The notes under the pieces were generated by a model. It worked only from the letters and a program-made list of their open reading frames with translations. It did no database searches and was not told the DNA's origin. A stretch of DNA of 64,000 nt from Clostridia bacterium. GTDB taxonomy: Bacteria > Bacillota > Clostridia > Oscillospirales > Acutalibacteraceae. A program made the translations under genes and the position numbers. How positions within the stretch are numbered: the first letter of the stretch is position 1; each line of letters opens with the position of its first letter. The stretch spans positions 73,911 through 137,910 of the forward strand of contig JAFVEY010000027.1 in assembly GCA_017475765.1 (NCBI GenBank). The letters run 5' to 3'. Below, piece after piece: positions 19,536 to 28,646 of the stretch.

Positions 19536-21911
19536 ATGGATAAATACACCGGCAAAAGGCTTGACAGCCGATATGAGATCCAGGAACTGATCGGAGTCGG
19601 AGGAATGGCAACGGTCTATAAGGCTTATGATACGGTTGATGACAAGACGGTAGCGATTAAAATTCTTAAGGATGAATTTCTCGGAAACAGCGAATTTATG
19701 AGACGCTTCAAAAATGAATTCAAGGCTGTTGCTGTGCTTTCTCACCCGAATATAGTCCAGGTGTACGATGTCAGCTTCGGAGATAAGATGCAGTATATCG
19801 TAATGGAATATATCGACGGCATTACGCTGAAGGAATATATTAGCCACAAGCATATCATTCCGTGGAAGGAAGCTGTGCATTTTACAGTTCAGATTCTTCA
19901 GGCGCTTCAGCATGCGCATGAAAAGGGCATAGTACACAGGGATATGAAGCCGCAGAATATCATGCTTCTTCAGGACGGCTCCATCAAGGTGACGGATTTC
20001 GGTATTGCAAGGTTTTTCAATAATGAAACACGCACCATGACTGACAAGGCTATCGGCTCTGTTCACTATATCGCTCCCGAACAGGCAAGGGGCGATGCAA
20101 CCGACGGCAAGGCAGATATTTATTCTGTCGGAGTGATGCTTTATGAAATGCTGACAGGCAAGCTGCCTTTCGAGGCTGATACAGCCGTATCGGTTGCCAT
20201 CATGCAGATGCAGAACGACCCGAAGCCGCTGCGTGAGATCAATGAAAACATTCCCGAAGGAATTGAAGAGATCACGCTCAAGGCTATGCGCAAGGATCCC
20301 AAACAGAGATATCATTCCGCAAAGGAAATGCTTGACGCCATTGAGATATTCAGACATAATCCGTCCGTAAAATTCAGATACAGCTACTTTGTTGATGAAA
20401 CCCCAACAAAGTATGTCGATTCGATCAATCACGTTCCCGCAGCGGCTCCCGAACCGGTCTATGACGACCATTATGACAGCTATGATGAGGAAACAGCCGT
20501 TAACCGCTCCAAAACAGCGGTAAAGTGGGTCACGGCGCTTATCAGTCTGATGATCATCGCAGCGATCGGTGTGATCATCTATATGATGGTGACCAACAAT
20601 ATGAAGGCTTCGGAAACAAAGGATGTACTTGTTCCCGAATTTGTCGGACAGATGTATGATCAGATACAGGCGGACAAATCCTATAAGTTTAATTTTGAGA
20701 TCACGGCAAAATATGACGCTGCTCAGCCGCTGAATGTCGTTCTTTCACAGGATCCCGAAGCCGGCTCAAAGCAGATCAAAGAAAACGCAACCATCAAACT
20801 TGTTATTAACAGCACAAGCACCACAAATGATGTTCCGAAGTTAAAAAATTATTCCGAGCAGGAGGCTATCGAAAGACTCGAAGCCAAATTCTTCAACTAT
20901 AATATTGCACGTGTGAACAGCACAGAAGTGAACAAGGGCTATGTCATTGACTGCTCTCCGCAGGAGGGAACAGACCAGGAGATCGGAACGGTAATAACGC
21001 TCATTATCAGCGATGGTCCGGCAACAGAAAAAGAAGAGGTTCCCGATGTTGTCGGCATGAGTTATGACGCAGCAAAACAGGCTCTTGAATCAAAGGGCTT
21101 CACAACAAAGCAGTCAACGGTGGCAAGTGCGGTTGAAGAGGGCAAGGTTATCAATACTGACCCGCTTGCAGGCAATACGCTCACAAAAGGAACGCTGATC
21201 ACGATTCAGGTCAGCGACGGCAGCAAGATTGTAAAATCTCTGACAGAAACGGTCAAGCTCCCGGAAGAATATGCAGAGGTGAATTATGCTGTATATGAGG
21301 ACGGCAAAAAGACGCTGGAAGAAAAGATCGTTCCGGCAACAGTAGGTCAGAAGCTGCTTGAGATCGACCCGAAGGGTGCCAACAACAATCAGAAGATTGT
21401 TACAGTAATGCTTGATGAAAAGCGTTATGCGGTCTATACCTTTGATTTCAAGACCAAATCTGTCAGCAGAAGCTATTTCAATGAGGATTATCAGATCAAG
21501 CAGGGATCATCAGAGGAGGAACCCGAAAAACCGGAAGAACCCGAAAAAACGGAAGAACCGGGAGAACCGGAAGAACCAACACAGAGCGATATTGAAAAGA
21601 TCAGAAAGAATGCGGTTTTGGAGATTAGCACATATATTACCGACTTTACTCCTTATGATGAAGAGTCTGTTGACTTATTAGATGAAATTGTTGCAGATTA
21701 TGAGTCAAAGATCAAAGCTTCCGGTAAGGAAGAGGAAATCTGGACACTCATTGCCGAAGCAAAGGACAAAATGGATGCAGTTCCGAAGAAGAACAGCGAA
21801 GATGAACCGCAGGAGTCATCGGAACCCGAAGAGAGCAGCGTACCGGAGGAATCTCCGGTCAGAGCTCTTATCGATCCCGGCTTCAAACCGGACAATCTTA
21901 TGCTCTTCTGA
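19536..21911 (+). CDS. prkC: PASTA-domain Ser/Thr kinase PrkC
   Basis: A 791-residue membrane kinase. Kinase domain about 10-275: Lys42 (VAIKIL), HRDMKPQN with Asp136, DFG 154-156. One membrane segment about 330-352, then three PASTA repeats (about 360-565), an extra C-terminal domain and a Glu/Pro-rich stretch of PEEPEKTEEP type. PASTA domains sense muropeptides and lipid II; PrkC controls cell-wall growth and spore germination in B. subtilis. Two short Pro/Glu/Ser linkers near the C-terminus are unusual for PrkC and look like low-complexity growth. Confidence 0.94.
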   Translation: MDKYTGKRLDSRYEIQELIGVGGMATVYKAYDTVDDKTVAIKILKDEFLGNSEFMRRFKNEFKAVAVLSHPNIVQVYDVSFGDKMQYIVMEYIDGITLKEYISHKHIIPWKEAVHFTVQILQALQHAHEKGIVHRDMKPQNIMLLQDGSIKVTDFGIARFFNNETRTMTDKAIGSVHYIAPEQARGDATDGKADIYSVGVMLYEMLTGKLPFEADTAVSVAIMQMQNDPKPLREINENIPEGIEEITLKAMRKDPKQRYHSAKEMLDAIEIFRHNPSVKFRYSYFVDETPTKYVDSINHVPAAAPEPVYDDHYDSYDEETAVNRSKTAVKWVTALISLMIIAAIGVIIYMMVTNNMKASETKDVLVPEFVGQMYDQIQADKSYKFNFEITAKYDAAQPLNVVLSQDPEAGSKQIKENATIKLVINSTSTTNDVPKLKNYSEQEAIERLEAKFFNYNIARVNSTEVNKGYVIDCSPQEGTDQEIGTVITLIISDGPATEKEEVPDVVGMSYDAAKQALESKGFTTKQSTVASAVEEGKVINTDPLAGNTLTKGTLITIQVSDGSKIVKSLTETVKLPEEYAEVNYAVYEDGKKTLEEKIVPATVGQKLLEIDPKGANNNQKIVTVMLDEKRYAVYTFDFKTKSVSRSYFNEDYQIKQGSSEEEPEKPEEPEKTEEPGEPEEPTQSDIEKIRKNAVLEISTYITDFTPYDEESVDLLDEIVADYESKIKASGKEEEIWTLIAEAKDKMDAVPKKNSEDEPQESSEPEESSVPEESPVRALIDPGFKPDNLMLF

Positions 21912-21922
21912 TGGTGTGATCA

Positions 21923-22807
21923 ATGGAAAAATTAACAGGATTAATCATTAAAGCAATCAGCGGCTTCTATTATGTTGAAGCCGCTGACCGTATATATGAA
22001 TGTAAAGCAAGAGGCATTTTCCGCAAAAAAGGACTCAGTCCTGCTGTGGGCGACAGGGCAGAAATCAGTATTCTGGGGGACGACAAGGCACAGGTAGAAA
22101 ATATCATGCCAAGAAAGAATTATCTTGTCCGTCCGCCGCTTGCCAATCTCGACAGACTTTTTATTGTTGCTTCTGTATCTGACCCTTCGCCCAGCACGCT
22201 GATTATTGACAAGGTGAGTGCGGTTGCAGTAAGCAAAAAAATCGAACCTGTCATTGTTTTTACCAAATCGGATCTTGCAGACTGCAGCAGGCTCGTTGAA
22301 ACATATCATTCAGTCGGAATCAAAGCCTTTGCATACAGTATCAAATCATCCGGCTGCAAAGCAAAGCTGACAGAGCTTCTCAACGGAAAGATCTCTGCCT
22401 TCACAGGAAATACGGGTGTGGGTAAGTCATCGCTGCTCAATTCTCTATTTCCGGAGCTGGATATAGCGACAGCGGAGATCAGCCGCAAGCTGGGCAGAGG
22501 ACGTCACACAACACGTCACAGCGAGCTTTATAAGGTCGGAGGCGGATATGTCGCCGATACACCCGGATTCTCAACGGTAGATATCGAGCGCTACGAGCTG
22601 ATCCGCAAAAACGAAATAGCCGGATGTTTTCCCGAATTTGGTGAGCATATCGGCAATTGCAGGTTTACAGGCTGTTCGCATACGGTGGAAAAGGGGTGTG
22701 CCGTGCTGGAAGCTGTCCGGAGCGGTGAGATTCCTTTGTCACGTCATCAGAGTTACAAGCAGATGTATGATGAAGTCAAGAATATTCCCGAATGGCAGCT
22801 CAGGTAA
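21923..22807 (+). CDS. rsgA: ribosome small-subunit GTPase RsgA
   Basis: A 294-residue circularly permuted GTPase: OB fold, G-domain with the order FTKSD (G4), GNTGVGKSSLLN (G1), DTPGFSTVD (G3), and a C-terminal zinc site CRFTGCSH followed by GCAV. It acts late in 30S subunit assembly. It follows prkC by 11 bases, as in B. subtilis; rpe, which usually comes next, is absent. Confidence 0.94.
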   Translation: MEKLTGLIIKAISGFYYVEAADRIYECKARGIFRKKGLSPAVGDRAEISILGDDKAQVENIMPRKNYLVRPPLANLDRLFIVASVSDPSPSTLIIDKVSAVAVSKKIEPVIVFTKSDLADCSRLVETYHSVGIKAFAYSIKSSGCKAKLTELLNGKISAFTGNTGVGKSSLLNSLFPELDIATAEISRKLGRGRHTTRHSELYKVGGGYVADTPGFSTVDIERYELIRKNEIAGCFPEFGEHIGNCRFTGCSHTVEKGCAVLEAVRSGEIPLSRHQSYKQMYDEVKNIPEWQLR

Positions 22808-22842
22808 GGATTGGTGCATAGCCTTAACAAGAGGTGATGAAG

Positions 22843-23481
22843 GTGGAAAGCAGAAGATGCGCAGTAATAGGGGCTTCTCCGGAAACGGATATTGAAGTGA
22901 TAAGGAGATGTCTGAGGGATGATGATTTTATTGCGTGTGCGGACGGAGGATATGTCTTTGCCAGGAAAGCAGGGAGAGAACCGGATCTGATCGTCGGTGA
23001 TTTTGATTCGTCGGAAAAGCCTGAAAACCGAAATGGCGGGGTCATATATCTGCCTGTCAGAAAAGACGATACGGATACGATGTACATTGTCAGGGAATGT
23101 CTGAAGCTGGGTTTTTCGGATTTTCTTCTACTCGGTATGACGGGTGGCAGACCTGACCATACATTTGCCAATTTCTGTACGCTGAGCTATATCGCCGAAA
23201 ATGGTGCTCACGGCTGTATGGCTGACGGGCGCTGTGTTGTTGAAGCTATCGGTACGGGTAAAACCATCATTGAAAACAAAAAGGATTCGGGATTTTCTGT
23301 TTTCCCATTCGGGTGCAGCAAATGCAGACTGTCACTTAAGGGCTTTGAATATGAGCTGGAGGACGGTGAACTGACGGAGGATTTTCCTCTCGGCGTAAGC
23401 AACCGCATTATATCCGACAAAGCAGAGGTGGTGCTGACATCGGGAAAGGCGATCCTGTTTATCGGGAATCAGGAGCAATAA
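22843..23481 (+). CDS. thiN: thiamine pyrophosphokinase
   Basis: About 212 residues with CADGGYVFARKAGREPDLIVGDFDS, the DDTDT motif and LLGMTGGRPDHTFAN, characteristic of thiamin pyrophosphokinase, which makes TPP from thiamine and ATP. Start choice is uncertain: AGAGGTGAT is 8 bases before GTG 22843, while ATG 22837 and GTG 22834 sit too close to it. It closes the prkC-rsgA-thiN run. Confidence 0.9.
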   Translation: MESRRCAVIGASPETDIEVIRRCLRDDDFIACADGGYVFARKAGREPDLIVGDFDSSEKPENRNGGVIYLPVRKDDTDTMYIVRECLKLGFSDFLLLGMTGGRPDHTFANFCTLSYIAENGAHGCMADGRCVVEAIGTGKTIIENKKDSGFSVFPFGCSKCRLSLKGFEYELEDGELTEDFPLGVSNRIISDKAEVVLTSGKAILFIGNQEQ

Positions 23482-23574
23482 ATTTGTAGCAATATTCTGT
23501 CTGCTGTATATAATGTTATTGTAGAGAGCAAGCAGCCGTAAGGCTGAACATTATGAAGAACAGGTAGGATCGCT

Positions 23575-23724
23575 ATGAGAAGATGTATCAGAAATGGAAA
23601 TATTTTTGCGTTCAGCTTGGGAATGCTTGTGGGTTTGATACTTCCGCAGAGCTGGATTGCTGTTGTTGCAGCGGTTTTGCTTGCCGTTGTAGCGTTTGTA
23701 AGTCGGCGCTGCTGCAGAGCTTGA
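23575..23724 (+). CDS. 49-residue membrane peptide upstream of spoVM
   Basis: An ATG at 23575 with GGTAGGAT upstream opens a 49-residue frame: a basic N-terminus, one strongly hydrophobic segment of about 33 residues (interrupted by LPQSW) and a basic, cysteine-containing tail (RRCCRA). It ends 13 bases before spoVM and the spoVM ribosome site GAGGAGG overlaps its stop, suggesting co-expression. I do not recognise a family. Its size, charge pattern and position make a small membrane protein of sporulation plausible, but that is inference. Confidence 0.6.
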   Translation: MRRCIRNGNIFAFSLGMLVGLILPQSWIAVVAAVLLAVVAFVSRRCCRA

Positions 23725-23737
23725 GGAGGCAGTTATT

Positions 23738-23824
23738 ATGAAGATAGTAGTTGTAGACAATCCGAGATTCTGGAGTTTTTTCCTCAGAAAAATGTTTGGC
23801 ATAAAAAGACTTCCGCAGACCTGA
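23738..23824 (+). CDS. spoVM: SpoVM-like spore-coat anchoring peptide, 28 residues
   Basis: A 28-residue frame starting MKIVVVDNPRFWSF, with GAGGAGG 10 bases upstream. Aligned without gaps to the 26-residue B. subtilis SpoVM it keeps Met1, Lys2, Pro9, Phe11, Arg17, Met19, Gly21 and Arg24. SpoVM is an amphipathic helix that recognises the curved outer forespore membrane and recruits SpoIVA. The position after thiN is also that of B. subtilis spoVM, and spoIVA lies 3.3 kb downstream. It is too short for usual gene finders. Confidence 0.85.
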   Translation: MKIVVVDNPRFWSFFLRKMFGIKRLPQT

Positions 23825-23877
23825 GAGTACATGAAACCGGCGGCATTGACGGTCGGGACAAAACAAGCAAAGAGTAT

Positions 23878-23931
23878 GGGGCTGCTTCACAGTCAGGTGA
23901 ATTTACCTGATTGTGGGGCAGCCCTTTTTTG
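23878..23931 (+). terminator. strong terminator after spoVM
   Basis: A long, nearly continuous stem (GGGCTGC..CACAGTCAGGT pairing with ACCTGATTGTG..GCAGCCC) is followed by TTTTTT. It closes the yicC-to-spoVM region and isolates the spoIIA operon. Confidence 0.92.
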
Positions 23932-24035
23932 TGTCCGCATGACAAGTTTCCGCAAATATTATCTGGTCATTGATGTAGAATGATTTCAGCTGCATTTTAT
24001 GGAAAGTGCGGTCAATACGGGAAAGGAGTGTCAAT

Positions 24036-24368
24036 ATGGAACCGAAAAGCGTTATGCACGGAAGTGAGCTGACAATATATCTGACGGGAGAAATTGATCA
24101 CCACAGCGCAAGAAAAATGCGTGAAGCGGCAGATTCTCTCATACAGCAGAAAAAACCGTCTTTACTCAAGCTGAATTTTGCCGGCGTTACATTTATGGAC
24201 AGTTCGGGAATCGGACTTGTCATGGGCAGATACAGAACTATGCTGCTTTACGGCGGCAGCGTCAGGGTGGTCAATATTCCCGAAAACCTCCGCAGAATTA
24301 TGGAACTGTCGGGTCTTGGAAGCCTGAATATTTTGGAAAGAAGTGGTGAACTTGAAACCGTTAAATGA
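24036..24368 (+). CDS. spoIIAA: anti-sigma-F factor antagonist SpoIIAA
   Basis: A 110-residue STAS protein with FMDSSGIGLVMGRY; the Ser of DSSG is the one phosphorylated by SpoIIAB. Unphosphorylated SpoIIAA frees sigma-F in the forespore. GAAAGGAG precedes the ATG at 24036. First gene of the three-gene spoIIA operon, which overlaps by about 20 bases with the next. Confidence 0.95.
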   Translation: MEPKSVMHGSELTIYLTGEIDHHSARKMREAADSLIQQKKPSLLKLNFAGVTFMDSSGIGLVMGRYRTMLLYGGSVRVVNIPENLRRIMELSGLGSLNILERSGELETVK

Positions 24369-24795
24369 AATGACCATCACCTTTGAAAGCCGCTCTTCAA
24401 ATGAAGCCTTTGCACGTTCGGCTGTCGCCGCCTTTATTGCACAGCTTGATCCCACGATAGGAGAGCTTAACGATATCAGGACGGCTGTGTCCGAAGCCGT
24501 TACCAACTGCGTTGTTCATGCGTATAAGGACAGGATCGGCAAAATTTCGGTCAATGTACGGATTATGAAGGAACATACCGTAACGATCCGTATCAAAGAC
24601 AGCGGCTGCGGAATTGAAGACGTTGAGCAGGCAATGGAGCCGCTGTACACCACAGCACCTGAAGAGGAGAGGGCAGGTCTGGGCTTTGCGGTAATGCAGA
24701 GCTTTTCAGATATGCTTAAGGTCAGATCGGCAGTCGGAAAGGGTACGACCGTTACGCTTACCAAAAAACTGAGTCCGAGGCTGAGCGATGCCTGA
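24346..24795 (+). CDS. spoIIAB: anti-sigma-F factor SpoIIAB
   Basis: About 149 residues of GHKL-type kinase: N box VSEAVTNCVVHAY, G1 box DSGCGIEDVEQAM and G2 box ERAGLGFAVMQSF. The stretch AFIAQLDPTIGELNDI closely matches known SpoIIAB. It binds sigma-F and phosphorylates SpoIIAA. The start is uncertain (GTG 24346, GTG 24343 or TTG 24352); all overlap spoIIAA. Confidence 0.95.
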   Translation: MNLKPLNEMTITFESRSSNEAFARSAVAAFIAQLDPTIGELNDIRTAVSEAVTNCVVHAYKDRIGKISVNVRIMKEHTVTIRIKDSGCGIEDVEQAMEPLYTTAPEEERAGLGFAVMQSFSDMLKVRSAVGKGTTVTLTKKLSPRLSDA

Positions 24796-25441
24796 GCGTG
24801 AAATTACCGTCAGCGAAAATCTGGGGCTTGTTCATGCCTGTGCGGGAAGATTTCGTGGACGGGGAATCGAATATGACGATCTTTATCAGGCAGGCTGTGT
24901 CGGACTGATAAAGGCAGCCGACAATTTCAATCCCGATCTCGGCTACAAATTTTCTACTTATGCTGTCCCCGTTATCATCGGGGAAATCAAAAGAATGTTT
25001 CGTGACGGAGGTGCGGTCAAGGTATCGAGAAGCCTTAAAGAGCTTGGAATGAAGGTGGCAAGGGAAACCGAGCTTTTTGTCAAGGCGGAGGGCAGAGACC
25101 CCACCATATCGGAGCTTTCAAAAAAACTGGGATTTCCTCCCGAACAGATAAGCGAAGCAATATCCGCAACGATGTCACCTCTTTCGCTGACTGCCTCCAA
25201 CGATGACGGTGAAATACAGACGGATATTCCGACTCCGGCGCCTGAGGGAAGGATCACCGAGCTTATGTCGCTTCACACCGAGCTTGCTAGACTTCCCGAA
25301 GCTGACCGACGACTGATCTCTCTTCGTTTCTTTGCACATAAAACCCAATCCGAGGTCGCCGGACTCCTTAATATGACCCAGGTTCAGGTTTCCCGCCGTG
25401 AAAAAAAGATTCTCCTCCTTCTGCGGCAGAACCTTCTGTGA
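24788..25441 (+). CDS. sigF: forespore sigma factor sigma-F
   Basis: A 217-residue sigma-70 family protein with region 2 (YDDLYQAGCVGLIKAADNF, YKFSTYAVPVIIGEIKR), region 3 (SRSLKELGMKVA) and region 4 (TQSEVAGLLNMTQVQVSRREKK). It directs the first forespore-specific transcription. Its ATG overlaps the end of spoIIAB. No dacF or spoVA gene is present in the operon. Confidence 0.95.
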   Translation: MPEREITVSENLGLVHACAGRFRGRGIEYDDLYQAGCVGLIKAADNFNPDLGYKFSTYAVPVIIGEIKRMFRDGGAVKVSRSLKELGMKVARETELFVKAEGRDPTISELSKKLGFPPEQISEAISATMSPLSLTASNDDGEIQTDIPTPAPEGRITELMSLHTELARLPEADRRLISLRFFAHKTQSEVAGLLNMTQVQVSRREKKILLLLRQNLL

Positions 25442-25540
25442 GTTGTCAGAACTTTAATCTTCGTATGCACCAATAAAACAGTAATATCCCGGCAGACGGC
25501 TGAATATAAATTCATAGATAACATAAGGAGTGAATTGTCT

Positions 25541-27079
25541 ATGGAATATTCAATCAAAAAGGATAATTGCCCCGTCTGCGAAACTGTTTTGGAGGCGGCA
25601 AGCGAACAGCCCGTGGATCTCGATTTCAGCCTTCCGGATTACTGCCCCGATATCGAGCGTATACTTAAATGCCGTATGTGTCCGTCCGTAACATCCAAAA
25701 GTATCACCGGAGACCGGCTGGATGTGGATGGAGTTACGGTGATAAGACTTTATTATCTGGACTCGAAAAAACAGGCAGTTCGCCTTTGTGAGCATACAAG
25801 CCCCTTTTCCTGCTCGTTCACACTCAAAAATCCCCGTCCCGACCTGACAGCCTGTGTGAAGCTGCGCACAGATTATCTCAACTGCCGTGCTGTAAGCCCG
25901 AGAAGGCTTGACATTCACGGAGCTTTTTCGGTTCTTGCTTCGGTCTATTCCAAAACCAACAGGGAATACTGCTCCGAAATTGAGGGAGAGGACATTCAGC
26001 AGCGCACCCATTCCGAGCTTGTCAGCGTACTATCCGGAATAGGTCAGCAGCAGTTTTCTGTCAGCGAGGTGCTGGATATCGGTCAGGGAAAAAGCTCCCC
26101 GGAAAGTATTCTCCGCAGCGAGCTTGCATTTCATCTCGGTGACAGCCGTGCAATAGATGATAAACTGATGCTGAAAGGTGAGGCGGTTCTTCGTGTTCTG
26201 TATGTAACGGACATCGAAACGGGCGCACAGGATTATATGAGCTTCAATATTCCCGTCAGTCAGGTAATCGACGTTCAGGGAATCAGCGACAATACCATCA
26301 ATGATATATCGGTGGATGTTCTGAATTTTGATGTGACGCTTAAATCCGAATTTGATGAAAGCAGCACTCTCATTACACTTGACGCAAGGCTTCTGGCAAC
26401 TGTCTTTGCCTTTACCGAGCAGGATGCAGGCATTGTTGATGATGCCTATTCCACTAATTTTGAACTGGAGCTTGCTTATCGTCCCGTTCCGGTTACAAGG
26501 CTTATTACTGTCTTTGATATGAATTCCTCTGTCAAGGATGAGATCAATACAGGTGACGGCGGCATTACAAAGGTAATTGATCTCTGGTGTGACAGTATCA
26601 GTTCCATTGCTTCATCGGAAAATGGAAAGCTCAATATCAGAGGAAAGCTCAACTGCTGTGTGCTGGCTCTTGACGGCAGCGGTATTCCGTTCTGTTCGGA
26701 AAAAGCGATTGATTTCAGTCTGTCGCCCGATTGTCCCGAAATCAGCGGCGCTGTCAATGCAAAACCGGATATCAGCGTTCCTTCTCTCAGCTTCAGGATC
26801 ACGGGAGATAATTCCATTGAATTGAAAGCGGATATCAGAGTCCGTGCGGCGGTTTATGAGACACGTACCTGCCGTGCCGTGGTTTCTGCTGAGGGGTTGG
26901 AGGATAGAAGGAGAGAAAAGGATTTCACCGCCGCATTAACGCTTTATTATGCCGATGCAGGGGAAAGTCTGTGGAATATCGCACGGCTTTATTGTACGTC
27001 TGTTGAGGCTGTAAAGCTGGAAAACAATATGACGGACGATGTGATCCAGGCTCGTGGAATGGTATTGATACCGATGTAA
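25541..27079 (+). CDS. sipL: SipL-like spore coat morphogenesis protein (DUF3794 plus LysM)
   Basis: A 512-residue protein. The first ~440 residues carry repeated SPOCS/DUF3794-type segments (AASEQPVDLDFSLPDYCPDI is the entry), and the C-terminus is a LysM domain (YYADAGESLWNIARLYCTSV). This architecture is that of clostridial SipL, the functional counterpart of B. subtilis SpoVID, which binds SpoIVA through its LysM domain. The spoIVA gene follows after 16 bases. AAGGAG lies 10 bases before the ATG. Confidence 0.88.
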   Translation: MEYSIKKDNCPVCETVLEAASEQPVDLDFSLPDYCPDIERILKCRMCPSVTSKSITGDRLDVDGVTVIRLYYLDSKKQAVRLCEHTSPFSCSFTLKNPRPDLTACVKLRTDYLNCRAVSPRRLDIHGAFSVLASVYSKTNREYCSEIEGEDIQQRTHSELVSVLSGIGQQQFSVSEVLDIGQGKSSPESILRSELAFHLGDSRAIDDKLMLKGEAVLRVLYVTDIETGAQDYMSFNIPVSQVIDVQGISDNTINDISVDVLNFDVTLKSEFDESSTLITLDARLLATVFAFTEQDAGIVDDAYSTNFELELAYRPVPVTRLITVFDMNSSVKDEINTGDGGITKVIDLWCDSISSIASSENGKLNIRGKLNCCVLALDGSGIPFCSEKAIDFSLSPDCPEISGAVNAKPDISVPSLSFRITGDNSIELKADIRVRAAVYETRTCRAVVSAEGLEDRRREKDFTAALTLYYADAGESLWNIARLYCTSVEAVKLENNMTDDVIQARGMVLIPM

Positions 27080-27095
27080 AGGGAGGGGCGGAATT

Positions 27096-28574
27096 ATGGA
27101 AGAAAGAAACATTTATAACGATATTTCAAGGAGAACGGGCGGAGATATCTATCTCGGCATTGTCGGACCAGTCCGAACGGGAAAATCAACATTTATCAAG
27201 CGCTTTATGGATACGCTTGTCATTCCGAATATCGTCAACGAGGGACAGCGTGAAAGAGCAACGGACGAGCTGCCGCAGTCCTCGGCAGGCAGGACGATCA
27301 TGACGACCGAGCCGAAATTCATTCCGGAGGATGCCGTTGAGGTAAAGCTGGACGGGACAGCAGGTTTTCGTGTCAGGATGATCGACTGTGTCGGCTATAT
27401 CGTCCCAAGCGCCCTCGGCTATATTGAGGATGAAAATCCGAGAATGGTAAAGACCCCGTGGTTTGACGATGCCATTCCGTTCAATATGGCAGCAGAGATT
27501 GGAACGAAAAAGGTAATCACAGACCATTCGACAATTGGTCTTGTTGTGACGACAGACGGTTCTATCAGCGATATTGACCGATCAGAATATGAAGAAGCGG
27601 AAGAACGTGTCATCAATGAGCTGAAAGAGATAGAGAAGCCGTTTATTGTTCTTCTTAATTCAACCCAACCCGATTCTCAGGACACAAGAGCGTTGGCAAA
27701 AAAGCTGAGTGACAAGTACGGTGTTCATGTTGAACCTGTGAGCTGTATGCAGCTTGACGAAAGCGAAATCAAGAGAATTCTTGCTAGAGTGCTGTTTGAA
27801 TTCCCTGTCAAGGAAATCAAGGTCGATATGCCGAAATGGGTATCTTCTCTGGAACAGGAGCATTGGCTGAGAAGCTCTGTGCTTAGCACAATACGGACAG
27901 CGGCACAGGGAGCGGAAAAAATCCGTGAGGTCAGCGACATTGCCGATAAAATCAGCGAAAGCGAATATGTGACACTTGCCGAAACCAGCGCTGTCGATCT
28001 CGGAACAGGCAGGGCAAGGGTGAGGGTGGATCTTGATCCGTCACTTTTCTATAAGGTACTCGGAGAGAAAACGGGTCTTGAAATCAGCGATGAGGGCGGA
28101 CTGCTTGACGCTATGATGGAGCTTTCTCAGATGAAGAAAAAGTTTGAAAAGGTTCAGCAGGCGTATAACGATGTGAGTGAAACAGGCTACGGAATCGTCA
28201 TGCCGTCAATGGACGAGCTGACGCTGGAAGAGCCTGAGATCATCAAGCAGGGCGGCAGATATGGCATACGTCTGAGGGCAAATGCACCGTCTGTTCACAT
28301 GATGAAAACAACAATCAAAACGGAGATCACGCCGATCGTCGGCTCTGAGCAGCAGTCCGAGGAGCTTGTCGCCTATCTTCTCAAGGAATTTGAAGAGGAT
28401 CCGTCAAAGATTTGGGAATCCAATATATTCGGAAAATCCCTTCACGAGCTTGTCAATGAAGGACTTCACAACAAGCTGTATAAAATGCCGGCAGATGCAA
28501 GGAATAAAGTCAAGGAAACTGTCGAGAGAATCATCAATGACGGCTGCAACGGTCTTATCTGTATTATCCTGTAA
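27096..28574 (+). CDS. spoIVA: spore coat assembly ATPase SpoIVA
   Basis: A 492-residue protein with the SpoIVA N-terminus (NIYNDISRRTGGDIYLGIVG) and P-loop GPVRTGKST with Lys30. SpoIVA hydrolyses ATP to polymerise on the forespore surface, anchored by SpoVM, forming the basement layer of the coat. Length and sequence fit the family throughout. It ends 12 bases before a strong inverted repeat. Confidence 0.97.
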   Translation: MEERNIYNDISRRTGGDIYLGIVGPVRTGKSTFIKRFMDTLVIPNIVNEGQRERATDELPQSSAGRTIMTTEPKFIPEDAVEVKLDGTAGFRVRMIDCVGYIVPSALGYIEDENPRMVKTPWFDDAIPFNMAAEIGTKKVITDHSTIGLVVTTDGSISDIDRSEYEEAEERVINELKEIEKPFIVLLNSTQPDSQDTRALAKKLSDKYGVHVEPVSCMQLDESEIKRILARVLFEFPVKEIKVDMPKWVSSLEQEHWLRSSVLSTIRTAAQGAEKIREVSDIADKISESEYVTLAETSAVDLGTGRARVRVDLDPSLFYKVLGEKTGLEISDEGGLLDAMMELSQMKKKFEKVQQAYNDVSETGYGIVMPSMDELTLEEPEIIKQGGRYGIRLRANAPSVHMMKTTIKTEITPIVGSEQQSEELVAYLLKEFEEDPSKIWESNIFGKSLHELVNEGLHNKLYKMPADARNKVKETVERIINDGCNGLICIIL

Positions 28575-28585
28575 CAAAGACGAAT

Positions 28586-28621
28586 TTCCCCGGACTCTGT
28601 ATTTATGCAGAGTCTGGGGAA
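28586..28621. terminator. stem-loop between spoIVA and the TIR gene
   Basis: TTCCCCGGACTCTG pairs with CAGAGTCTGGGGAA between converging genes. There is no clear T tract on either side, so termination is probable but not certain. Confidence 0.55.
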
Positions 28622-28646
28622 GCTGACTGTTAATTACGATCCTTTG

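Noticed and set aside
23551..23890. Two overlapping minus-strand frames of about 92 residues
   Set aside because: They are shadows of the 49-residue peptide and spoVM on the other strand, which have proper ribosome sites.
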